NCBI GenBank assembly: GCA_963746735.1
Contig: CAVVCO010000022.1
Span: 62,001 to 126,000 of the forward strand
DNA from: CAVSWT01 sp963746735
Lineage (GTDB): Bacteria; Bacteroidota; Ignavibacteria; Ignavibacteriales; Ignavibacteriaceae
DNA: 64,000 nucleotides
Direction: 5' to 3'
Under the pieces are notes generated by a model. It was given only the letters and a program-made list of their open reading frames with translations, searched no databases and was not told where the DNA came from. The translations under genes and the position numbers were made by a program. Below, one piece after another: positions 55,923-63,523 of this stretch. Numbering within the stretch: the first letter of the stretch is position 1; the number at the start of each line of letters is the position of its first letter.

Positions 55923-56274
55923 GATAATTGCAATTAATTTACTGTTCAAGCTTATTCCGATTACGCATTTAGTTTTTAGAGCAAACGGCTTGTAATTTTT
56001 TTCGAAAAATTTGCTGCTTTAAGTTAAGACCTGCAATTGCATTTGCAAAAATGCCTTTACACTATATGATGTTCATCAGATTGTAATTGACTTAAATAGC
56101 ACAAATTAATGGATGGTCCAATGCGAGCGCAAAGTAAATTTAAAATATGATTGATACTTAATATTTATTATAGTAGATTAATTCCAACACATTCCTGAAA
56201 TACATTTCCCGCTGTTCCTGACCACTTATTAGAAATATTTTTTATCTGATTAAAAAACTTTATATAAGGTTTTT
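55923..56274. other. intergenic region, nothing recognised
   Basis: 352 bases without an open frame of note. A stretch near 56020-56060 (TTTAAGTTAAGACCTGCAAT and following) faintly recalls the repeat family at 60143, 61808 and 63339, but the match is too poor to call. Confidence 0.3.
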
Positions 56275-57057
56275 ATGAAAACAAATATAGAATTCGATAA
56301 AGGCCCAACAAAAGCAATCGCAAAAATTTTTGCTGCTGCTCCGGATTACTCAAACCATAAAGAAAGCTTCTGGTATGATTGGGGCCCAATCTTTTACCGC
56401 GGGCGATTGGATAAAAGTGCAAAAGTTTTGTGTGTTGCTTCTGATCCAGGCCCAACAGAGAGAATTGGCTGCAGAGCATTGATTGGAAATGCCGGACAAA
56501 GAGTTCAAGGTTTTTTAGCTAAGCTGGGAATAACTGAATCCTATTTGTGCCTAAATGCTTTTGTATATGCTTTATATCCAAGTCAATTAGGTAAAGCAAA
56601 AAAAATTATCGAAGAACCTTTGCAAACAAAATGGAGAAACAAATTATTTAAAAAAGTAACAGGTAATAAGCTTCAAGCTATTATTGCATTTGGGATAAAT
56701 GCTGAAGAAGCAATTAATCTTTGGCCTGAAAAAGGAAATATTCCTGTATTCAACACTTATCATCCAAGCTATCATGATCCGGTTAAGCTTATCAATGCCT
56801 GGCGGGATTTGATAACCAAGTTAAAGGGTGTTGTAACTCCTGATCCAGACGGAAATATAAATTTACCTAATTACGGTGCAAAATTTTCAGAAGATGATTA
56901 TGCTCCAATACCTAAAAGAGATTTGCCTTTTGGATTTCCGGAATGGTTTGGTGATGACAAATGGGGAAGAACAGGAAAACCGAAGCACAATAATTGTGTT
57001 GCCAGGCCTAACCCGGATGACAGGCACACTTTAATTTGGATTGCACCGCAAACTTAA
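56275..57057 (+). CDS. uracil-DNA glycosylase superfamily protein
   Basis: A 260-residue protein with the superfamily's core motifs: CVASDPGPTERIG (residues 53-65; the first, water-activating region), YLCLNAFVYAL with N94 in the uracil-recognition strand, IIAFGINAEEA, and NTYHPSYHDP (HPS at 163-165, the DNA-binding leucine-loop region). An N-terminal extension of about 45 residues and a C-terminal tail of about 60 (FPEWFGDDKWGRTG..) are not part of the core. It probably removes uracil or a related modified base from DNA. It is followed 24 bases later by an amidohydrolase. Confidence 0.82.
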   Translation: MKTNIEFDKGPTKAIAKIFAAAPDYSNHKESFWYDWGPIFYRGRLDKSAKVLCVASDPGPTERIGCRALIGNAGQRVQGFLAKLGITESYLCLNAFVYALYPSQLGKAKKIIEEPLQTKWRNKLFKKVTGNKLQAIIAFGINAEEAINLWPEKGNIPVFNTYHPSYHDPVKLINAWRDLITKLKGVVTPDPDGNINLPNYGAKFSEDDYAPIPKRDLPFGFPEWFGDDKWGRTGKPKHNNCVARPNPDDRHTLIWIAPQT

Positions 57058-57081
57058 TGAAAAAATAAACAGAGATACTTT

Positions 57082-58710
57082 ATGGCAAAAAAACCTATTG
57101 ACGCTTTATCAGGACCAAAATATATTCTCAATGGCAAAATCGTTACAATGGATGAGAATTATTCCGTTATAAATAGCGGAAACATTTTTATAGAAAACGG
57201 TGAGATAAAATATGTCCAAAGTAAAAAAGAAACTTTTCCGGATGATTTTAAAAATGCTCCAATAATTAAAACGGGTGGAACAGTATATCCCGGTTTAATA
57301 GAACTGCACAATCATTTAAGTTATAATATTTTGCCTTTATGGAATGTCCCAAAAACTTTTACTAACCGTAATCAATGGGGAGGAATTCCGGAATACAGAA
57401 AATTAATAAGCGGGCCGATGCAGGTTATGGGAAAAACTCCCGGTTACGTTCAAGCCATTGTAAGATATGTTGAAGCAAAATGCCTTCTCGGCGGAACCAC
57501 AACTTCACAAGGAATTGCATTGTACAGCAATAATGGAATTCAAAAATATTATAGAGGAATTGTAAGAAATGTAGAACAGACCGATGAACCAGATTTGCCT
57601 GAAGCTCTTTCCAAAATTTCAGATGTTGAAGCTAGTGATGCAGATAAATTTTTAAGCAGGCTTCAAAAAACCAGCTGCTTGCTTCTTCATTTAAGTGAAG
57701 GTTTGGATACAAAAGCACATCAACATTTTGAAGCATTGAAATTGAAAGACGGAAGCTGGGCTTTGTGGAATTCCCTTGCCGGGATACATTCTGCGGCACT
57801 TACAAAAGAAGATTTTGAAATATTAAATAATTTTGGTGTATCAATAGTTTGGTCACCGTTAAGTAATTTACTTCTCTACGGAGGAACAGCAAAAATAAAA
57901 GATGCAAAGAATAGCGGTGTTTTAATTGGCCTTGGTTCAGATTGGTCTCCTTCCGGCAGTAAAAGCGTTTTTCATGAATTAAAAATCGCCAGGTTATTTT
58001 CAAAAAATAATGGAGACATTTTTTCTGATAGAGAATTGTTAGAACTAGTAACGATTAATGCAGCAAAAATCTTAAAGTGGGATAACGTAATTGGAAATAT
58101 TAAACCAGGAAAAAGAGCTGATCTATTAGTTCTAAAAGGAGTAAGAGGCGATCCATATGCAAGATTGTTAACCAGTTCAGAAAAAGCTATTAGCTTGGTT
58201 GTAATTAATGGCGTTCCAAGATATGGTTATGTTAACCTGATGAAAAATTTTGGGAATGGCTCAGAGAATTGGAAACTTGGACGAGCCAAAAGAATTTTAA
58301 ATTTAAATCAAGAAACTCAAGATCCGGCAGTTGGCTCAATTTCACTAAAAAATGCAAAAGACCTTTTAAGCAATGGACTTAAAAATTTAACTGCTCTTTC
58401 GAAGGATTTGGAAAAACCGGTTGCCCCTTTAATGAGTATTGCAGGCCCGCAGATGACAAACTGGTTTTTAGTTTTGGATCATACAGAATTGCCTGGAGAA
58501 GCAATGAGGCCTCATTTACCTTTAAACAATAATCAGCCGACTGCTGCTTTTATTGCGCCAGCCGCTGCAAAACCTCTTTCTGAAATTATAGAACCAATTG
58601 AATTGGATCCATTAACAGTTGCTGATGATAAAAACTTTTTCAGCAATATTAAAAACCAGTTAAATCTTCCTGACTATATCAAAAATGATCTTCAGAAATT
58701 ATATAAGTAA
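57082..58710 (+). CDS. amidohydrolase, cytosine-deaminase/chlorohydrolase-like
   Basis: A 542-residue metal-dependent hydrolase. It has the N-terminal beta sandwich (YILNGKIVTMDENYSVINSG), metal-binding HNH at 76-78 (YPGLIELHNHLSYN), LLHLSEGLDTKAHQHFE, a later LAGIHSAAL histidine region and GLGSDWSPSG with catalytic D287. It ends the barrel with INAAKILKWDNVIGNIKPGK, as in deaminases and related amidohydrolases. A C-terminal extension of about 130 residues follows. It likely deaminates or hydrolyses a heterocycle; the substrate is unknown. It is in an operon with the glycosylase-like gene. Confidence 0.85.
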   Translation: MAKKPIDALSGPKYILNGKIVTMDENYSVINSGNIFIENGEIKYVQSKKETFPDDFKNAPIIKTGGTVYPGLIELHNHLSYNILPLWNVPKTFTNRNQWGGIPEYRKLISGPMQVMGKTPGYVQAIVRYVEAKCLLGGTTTSQGIALYSNNGIQKYYRGIVRNVEQTDEPDLPEALSKISDVEASDADKFLSRLQKTSCLLLHLSEGLDTKAHQHFEALKLKDGSWALWNSLAGIHSAALTKEDFEILNNFGVSIVWSPLSNLLLYGGTAKIKDAKNSGVLIGLGSDWSPSGSKSVFHELKIARLFSKNNGDIFSDRELLELVTINAAKILKWDNVIGNIKPGKRADLLVLKGVRGDPYARLLTSSEKAISLVVINGVPRYGYVNLMKNFGNGSENWKLGRAKRILNLNQETQDPAVGSISLKNAKDLLSNGLKNLTALSKDLEKPVAPLMSIAGPQMTNWFLVLDHTELPGEAMRPHLPLNNNQPTAAFIAPAAAKPLSEIIEPIELDPLTVADDKNFFSNIKNQLNLPDYIKNDLQKLYK

Positions 58711-58809
58711 CGTAAAATGACTTTGAGTTATTGGTGATTTAATGTAATGTGACTAAAAGTTAACACCTCAATTTATCTAGAAAATTGTGAAAGAAATAAA
58801 AAATATTTG

Positions 58810-58846
58810 CTGTCTCAATTGATCTATCAAAGGAAGACAGTTTTTT
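58810..58846 (+). terminator. probable rho-independent terminator after the amidohydrolase
   Basis: CTGTCT pairs with AGACAG, with an inner TTGAT/ATCAA hairpin, followed directly by six T. It lies 100 bases after the amidohydrolase stop codon and before the APH-type kinase gene. Confidence 0.55.
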
Positions 58847-58962
58847 CTAAACAGTTTTAATTTTCACCTCCTCTCTAAAAATAGTAATTCTGCTTGCAGT
58901 AGGCAGGCAGATGGTTTTTTATAAAACTTTTATTACATTTTCCCCGAAAAAATAAAAACAGT

Positions 58963-59814
58963 ATGGAAATTAAGCTAAACGAACTTGAACTAGTTGCACA
59001 AGGTGGACAATCAAAGATATATAGTCTTGATAAGTCATCTATATTAAGAGTGCCGCAAAGAGAAATCGATTTTGCTCAAATTAAATATGAATTTGAAGTC
59101 TATAAATTGATGCAGGATAAGATTTCAGTACCACAGGTAAGCAGTATTATAGAAATTGATAATAAGCCTTGTTTAATTATGGAAAAAGTCATCGGCAATG
59201 ATCTTGTGTCCATACTTAAAAAGAATCCCCTATCAATATTGAAACTACCTAAACAACTAGCTCATCTTCATAAATATATTTTTAATGTAAAAATAAATGA
59301 AAAACTTTTGACAAATCATGCAAAGGCAAAATATTGCATAACCAAATCTCCTCTACTTAGTTCTAAACTAAAAGAAACATTACTTGATATTTTAAGTACT
59401 TTAGAAACTGGTGAAGCACTTTGTCATGGTGATTTTCATCCCGGAAATATTATCATGTCAAATGGAAAAGAATATATAATTGATTGGTCTTCTGCAAGTT
59501 ACGGGTCACCTAATTTCGATATAGCGCATACATATTTATTAATGATTAATACGCCAAAATTGGACAATGTAAGTGATTTAGAATATAAAATACAAAAAAT
59601 GATTACGAGATATATTGGTGTGAGATACTTAAAAAAAATATGCAGGATTCAAAATTTAAAACCGATAATATTATGGAAATATTTCCTAATCAAAGCTGCA
59701 GAAAGAACTTTCTATGGCCTTGAAAGTGAAAAGAACATTCTACTTAACTTCCTAAATGAAAACATTCATAAAGAACAATTTGATATTAAAAGTTTAAAGA
59801 GACTTGCTAAATAG
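58963..59814 (+). CDS. APH/choline-kinase-family phosphotransferase
   Basis: A 283-residue small-molecule kinase. The N-lobe has LVAQGGQSKIYSLDKSSILR, the hinge region has CLIMEKVIGND, the catalytic loop LCHGDFHPGNIIMS holds D157, and EYIIDWSSASYGSPNFDIA holds the metal-binding D174. The family includes aminoglycoside phosphotransferases, choline and homoserine kinases. The exact acceptor cannot be told, so a resistance role should not be assumed. Its TAG is followed in the same frame by a start-less remnant. Confidence 0.87.
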   Translation: MEIKLNELELVAQGGQSKIYSLDKSSILRVPQREIDFAQIKYEFEVYKLMQDKISVPQVSSIIEIDNKPCLIMEKVIGNDLVSILKKNPLSILKLPKQLAHLHKYIFNVKINEKLLTNHAKAKYCITKSPLLSSKLKETLLDILSTLETGEALCHGDFHPGNIIMSNGKEYIIDWSSASYGSPNFDIAHTYLLMINTPKLDNVSDLEYKIQKMITRYIGVRYLKKICRIQNLKPIILWKYFLIKAAERTFYGLESEKNILLNFLNENIHKEQFDIKSLKRLAK

Positions 59815-60132
59815 TCCGCTCAAAACATCCAACGTTTTATTGTTTGGCAGTGGAAATGGTTAAACAACTCCAACCCGGAAGAAGCTGCATGGGATGAGAA
59901 ACTGACCGAGAAGGAAAAGTTAGATGCAATCGCCTATCGCTCACAAAAAATAGGTGATCAGATTTATGTAGTGAATTGGTATCACGAACTTTCCGGGACT
60001 TACGTTACAATAATCCTTAACTTCAGAGAAAAACTTATGTGCGGCTCTGCAATTTTGGGTGCTAAAGTAGAAAGTACATATACTATATTTGATAAAAGTA
60101 TTATTGAAGATTATAATCTTACTCTAAAATAA
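59815..60132 (+). pseudogene. 5'-truncated gene remnant
   Basis: Directly after the TAG of the preceding gene, and in the same frame, 105 codons stay open to TAA at 60130-60132, with no usable start near the front. The product reads QRFIVWQWKWLNNSNPEEAA and, further on, QIYVVNWYHELSGTYVTIIL. The first 120 bases are clearly richer in G and C than the surroundings. I do not recognise the family. It looks like the 3' part of an acquired gene; TAG readthrough fusing it to the kinase is possible but unlikely. Confidence 0.5.
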
Positions 60133-60479
60133 TTTTTCCGGTGTTAACAATTAATCGTACTTATACCGATGTATTCTAAAAACTATTTACTATATTCATT
60201 TCGATTTAATTTGATTGAAACCGCACCGCATAATCATACTTAGATTAGATGAATAAGGGAAGCAAACTATGATAAACAGAATATCTTAAATGCAGCAATT
60301 AAATTATAATTATTCCTCTACCCTGTTTTAAAGTAAATTTAACTTTTAAAGAATATCTAACAAATTTTTATTTCCTATTGCTTTACAGCAAGAAGCTATT
60401 CAATCGTATATAACTATCATATTTAACTTATATACAGCTCGGAGCAACTAATTTTTGTTCTGCATCAAAGGAGGCATAA
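60133..60479. other. intergenic region containing repeat copy 1
   Basis: 347 bases between the remnant and the amino-acid permease. The first 135 bases are mostly repeat copy 1 (60143-60266). The rest is AT-rich and should hold the permease promoter. An unusually strong AAAGGAGG lies just before the permease ATG. Confidence 0.45.
60143..60266 (+). repeat. dispersed intergenic repeat, copy 1
   Basis: About 124 bases. Its 5' part (GTTAACAATTAATCGTACTT, then ATACCGATGTATT) and its 3' part (GATGAATAAGGGAAGCAAAC) are nearly identical to copy 3, and the middle (ATTTCGATTTAATTTGATTG..) is similar. It starts 10 bases after the stop of the preceding remnant. Confidence 0.75.
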
Positions 60480-61808
60480 ATGCAGAGAAGCATCGGATTT
60501 TGGCGTTCATGGGCGCTGGTTGTCGGGTCTACTATTGGAACCGGTATTTTTATGCTTCCAGCTGTTTTAGCGCCCTACGGCAGCTTGAGTCTTTTAGGAT
60601 GGTTCTTTGCAGGCGGTGGAACATTATTCATTGCACTCACTTTAGGCTCACTAGCCCGGCGTATCCCTAAAGTGGGCGGGCCTTACGCCTATACCCATGA
60701 AGCATTTGGTGATCTCCCCGCTTTTCTTGTCGGCTGGGGACACTGGGTTTCTTATTGCGTAGGTAACGCTGCCTTCGCTGTTACGTTTGTTGGATATTTT
60801 TCTTTCTTTGTTCCACAGGCTGCAGCGCAGCCGGTTTGGGGAGTTTTTACATCTTTATCTTTTATCTGGCTGCTGACAGGAATAAATGCAGCCGGTATAA
60901 AATCTGCAAGCATTGTGCAGGTTATAACTACTTTGCTTAAGCTCCTCCCTTTATTTCTAATTGCAGGCGGCGGGTTTTTATTGGGAGATTTTACAAGTGT
61001 TCCGGCAACTAACCCGACAAACCAGCCTCTTCCACTTATGATTGCCGGACTAATTATGCTGACTATGTGGGCATATGTCGGCATTGAGGCTGCCACAGTT
61101 CCAGCCGATGATGTAATTAAACCTGAAAAAAATATCCCCCGTTCGCTTATAGCAGGCACATTGACTATTACAATTATATATGTAATATCTATTTACGGCA
61201 TCATGGCGATAATGCCGGAAGCTAAGCTGGCGGCTTCCAAATCGCCGTTTGCTGATGCGGCTTCACTCATTATCGGGCATTGGGGCGCCGGACTTGTTGC
61301 TATTGGAGCAATCATTTCCATAATTGGCGCAGCTAACGGCAGTTTTATTGTACTAGGTATGATACCTGAAGCTGCAGCGCGTGATAAATTATTGCCTTCA
61401 CAATTTGCAAAACGTAATAAATATGGTTCGCCTGCATTTTCCATTATTGTCTCAAGCATATTAGCATCTTTAATGATAGTTATGAATTACACCAAAGGTT
61501 TTATTGCAGCATTTGAAATTTTAATTTTACTTGCAACATTAACCACCTTACTCCCCTATGCGGCTTCAGCCTTATCTGATCTAGTAATACAGAAGCGTGA
61601 TGCTGCCGGCGGGAAAATGAACCGGAAGGCTGTAATAATCGCAGTAGGCGCATTAGGATTTTCGCTCTTTGCTATTATTGGCTCCGGTTTAGAAGCAGCA
61701 TTATACGGATTGATTTTATTAGCTGCCGGCCTGCCCATTTATTATTGGGCTAAAAGAAAGTATACTGTAAGCAAGAAAATAACATTACCGGATGCAGTGA
61801 AAGACTAA
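60480..61808 (+). CDS. APC-superfamily amino-acid permease, AdiC-like
   Basis: A 442-residue transporter with about 12 helices. The substrate-site motif of helix 1 is clear: LVVGSTIGTGIFMLPAVLAP. ARRIPKVGGPYAYTHEAFGD and MWAYVGIEAATVPADDVIKP (helix 6) place it with the basic amino-acid/polyamine antiporters such as AdiC. The gene is richer in G and C than its neighbours and has a consensus AAAGGAGG ribosome site, both unusual here, which suggests transfer from another lineage. It is flanked by repeat copies 1 and 2. Confidence 0.9.
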   Translation: MQRSIGFWRSWALVVGSTIGTGIFMLPAVLAPYGSLSLLGWFFAGGGTLFIALTLGSLARRIPKVGGPYAYTHEAFGDLPAFLVGWGHWVSYCVGNAAFAVTFVGYFSFFVPQAAAQPVWGVFTSLSFIWLLTGINAAGIKSASIVQVITTLLKLLPLFLIAGGGFLLGDFTSVPATNPTNQPLPLMIAGLIMLTMWAYVGIEAATVPADDVIKPEKNIPRSLIAGTLTITIIYVISIYGIMAIMPEAKLAASKSPFADAASLIIGHWGAGLVAIGAIISIIGAANGSFIVLGMIPEAAARDKLLPSQFAKRNKYGSPAFSIIVSSILASLMIVMNYTKGFIAAFEILILLATLTTLLPYAASALSDLVIQKRDAAGGKMNRKAVIIAVGALGFSLFAIIGSGLEAALYGLILLAAGLPIYYWAKRKYTVSKKITLPDAVKD

Positions 61809-61916
61809 ATATAAAAATGTATTTTAAATATCTTTTTATTACTTTCCTTTCGCTTATAATTAATTGAAGCCGCAATTACATTTACACGCATTGACTATAT
61901 AATAAGGGAAGCAAAC
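61808..61916 (+). repeat. dispersed intergenic repeat, copy 2 (5'-shortened)
   Basis: It begins at the stop codon of the permease gene and covers the middle and 3' parts of the repeat: ATGTATTTTAAATATC, CTTTCGCTTATAATTAATTG, AAGCCGCAAT and ATAATAAGGGAAGCAAAC. The first 25 bases of copies 1 and 3 are missing. Confidence 0.65.
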
Positions 61917-62104
61917 AATAAAGCAAAGAGTAGAAGATGGATAACTTAACTGTTAAATAAAAAACGATTACTACAAGAATTGCATAATAACATTCCTATT
62001 AGAAAACAATTTTTGCAGTACAATTATTAGTTAGGTTTTCGAACTTTATTTGAATGGACTATTAAAGATAATTACAGCATTAAAGAAAGAAAGGATAAGT
62101 CTTT

Positions 62105-63094
62105 ATGAAAGTAGTTGAATATACAAAATACGGTCCACCGGAAGTGCTTCAGCTTAAAGATATCACAAAGCCAATTCCTAAAGACAACGAAGTATTAATA
62201 AAAACTTATGCAACAACAGTAACAGCAACAGACTGCACATTTCGAAAAGGTGAACCCAAGTTTTCAAGATTATTCACAGGAATCACAAAACCCAAAAACA
62301 AAACTCTTGGAAGTGAGTTTGCCGGAGAGATTGAAGCCGTCGGCAAGGATGTAAAACTATTTAAAGAAGGTGACAAAGTAGTTGGTACAACTCCCGGGTA
62401 TGGTTCTTACTCAGAGTATATATGTTTGCCTGTAGATAAATCAACTCTTGCAAATATTCATGCTGATAAAAGTTATGAAGAAGCAATTGCCTGTTGTGAT
62501 GGTTTTTTGACTTCATTACCCTTCCTGCGTGATAAGGGAAAAATTCAGAAAGGGCAAAATATTCTTATCATTGGAGCTTCAGGAGGTATAGGATCTGCCG
62601 CAGTTCAGCTCGCTCACTACTTTGGTGCAGAAGTAACCGGGGTTTGCAGTACATCCGGCTTAGAATTAGTGAAGTCTATTGGTGCTGACAAAGTAATTGA
62701 TTACACTAAAGAAGATTTTACTAAATCATGTGAAACATATAATATTATATTTGATTTAGTTGGTAAGACAACCTTTTCACAATGCAAAAACGCACTAAAG
62801 AAAAACGGAAAATTTCTTCAGGCTGCTATTACGCTCAGCATTTTTCCTTCCGTTCTATGGACTGCAATGTTAAGCAAAAAGAAAGCGATGATTATGGCAA
62901 CAGGTTTAAGACCTCCGTCAGAAAGGACTAAAGATCTGAACTTCATAAATGAACTTCTGGAAAAAGGGAAAATAAAACCAGTCATTGATAGAAAATATCC
63001 GTTTGAACAATTAGCTGAAGCCCACAGGTATGTAGATAAAGGACATAAGAAGGGAAATGTTGTGATAACTTTGGAAAATATTAACAAAACCTAA
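62105..63094 (+). CDS. zinc-free MDR-family oxidoreductase (quinone oxidoreductase-like)
   Basis: A 329-residue NADPH-dependent enzyme. It opens MKVVEYTKYGPPEVLQLKDI, has LGSEFAGEIEAVGKDVKLFK and GDKVVGTTPGYGSYSEYI, and the nucleotide-binding ILIIGASGGIGSAAVQLAHY, then GADKVIDYTKEDF. The zinc ligands of alcohol dehydrogenases are absent, as in quinone and enone reductases. AGAAAGGATAAG precedes the ATG. The TAA is embedded in an attC-like ACCTAACG sequence. Confidence 0.92.
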   Translation: MKVVEYTKYGPPEVLQLKDITKPIPKDNEVLIKTYATTVTATDCTFRKGEPKFSRLFTGITKPKNKTLGSEFAGEIEAVGKDVKLFKEGDKVVGTTPGYGSYSEYICLPVDKSTLANIHADKSYEEAIACCDGFLTSLPFLRDKGKIQKGQNILIIGASGGIGSAAVQLAHYFGAEVTGVCSTSGLELVKSIGADKVIDYTKEDFTKSCETYNIIFDLVGKTTFSQCKNALKKNGKFLQAAITLSIFPSVLWTAMLSKKKAMIMATGLRPPSERTKDLNFINELLEKGKIKPVIDRKYPFEQLAEAHRYVDKGHKKGNVVITLENINKT

Positions 63095-63115
63095 CGAGCT
63101 GCTCAAGGCGACAGC
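63088..63115 (+). other. attC-like half site overlapping the stop codon
   Basis: ACCTAACG fits the integron R'' core RYYYAAC followed by G, with the stop codon inside it as in many gene cassettes. The next bases, AGCTGCTCAAGGCGACAGCG, resemble the R''-L'' half of classical attC sites such as the aadA type (CTAAC..., TCAAG.CGAC). I could not find the complementary L'-R' half (a GTTRRRY core) in the following 250 bases, so it is at most a remnant. Confidence 0.3.
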
Positions 63116-63138
63116 GATTTTGCTCTTGGCAATTTCAG

Positions 63139-63227
63139 GGGGTGAGATAAGAATAAGAATATGAGTAAATCCTAAAAAGTTTTCAATTATTGAAATTATT
63201 TTTCTCTTGAAATTTTTATCTCACCCC
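63139..63227. repeat. 89-bp element bounded by 12-bp inverted arms
   Basis: GGGGTGAGATAA at the left end is the exact reverse complement of TTATCTCACCCC at the right end. A smaller palindrome (TTTCAATTATTGAAA) lies inside. It could fold as one long hairpin RNA or be a small non-autonomous mobile element. No clear target duplication flanks it. Confidence 0.45.
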
Positions 63228-63338
63228 ATAAAGGTTTATGGTTAGTCGTTTTTTATTTAGTTTTTACTTGTCTGCCTGTCGGAATTTAGATCTTCGAGAG
63301 AGATATTTCTTATTTTTTTGCTGTAATTGTGTTCTCCA

Positions 63339-63464
63339 GTTAATAATTAATCGTAATTATACCGATGTATTTTTACAAATTATTTATTACATTCTTTTCG
63401 CTTAAATTTAATTGAAACTGCAATCGCATTTTTTTGCTGAGCCAGGATGAATAAGGGAAGCAAA
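63339..63464 (+). repeat. dispersed intergenic repeat, copy 3
   Basis: About 126 bases. GTTAATAATTAATCGTAATT and ATACCGATGTATT at the 5' end, TTTTCGCTTAAATTTAATTG and AAACTGCAATCGCAT in the middle, and GGATGAATAAGGGAAGCAAA at the 3' end match copy 1 in the same order and orientation. Confidence 0.75.
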
Positions 63465-63523
63465 TAATTATTATCTGATTCTTTTTTATAACTAAGTAAA
63501 ATCTAAGAATTGCTAATATATTT

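Larger units (their letters stand above)
63095..63523. other. intergenic region with inverted repeat and repeat copy 3
   Basis: 429 bases without a gene. They contain the tail of the attC-like half site, a pair of 12-base inverted arms at 63139 and 63216, and repeat copy 3 at 63339-63464. The last 60 bases should hold the promoter of the partial gene that follows. Confidence 0.45.

Noticed and set aside
58963..59814. Aminoglycoside resistance gene
   Set aside because: The APH fold is shared by choline, homoserine and many uncharacterised kinases; nothing in the sequence or neighbourhood specifies an antibiotic.
59815..60132. Stop-codon readthrough fusing the APH-type kinase to the next 105 codons
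   Set aside because: The kinase is complete at normal family length, and the downstream segment has a different base composition, so a truncated neighbour gene explains it better.
60752..61159. 135-codon minus-strand frame inside the permease gene
   Set aside because: It is a shadow of the GC-richer permease gene with no start signal and no recognisable motif.
60143..63464. Repeat family as true integron attC sites
   Set aside because: None of the three copies has the paired RYYYAAC and GTTRRRY cores at its ends, and they vary little in length. Only the separate site at 63088 has an attC-like core, and its second half is missing.
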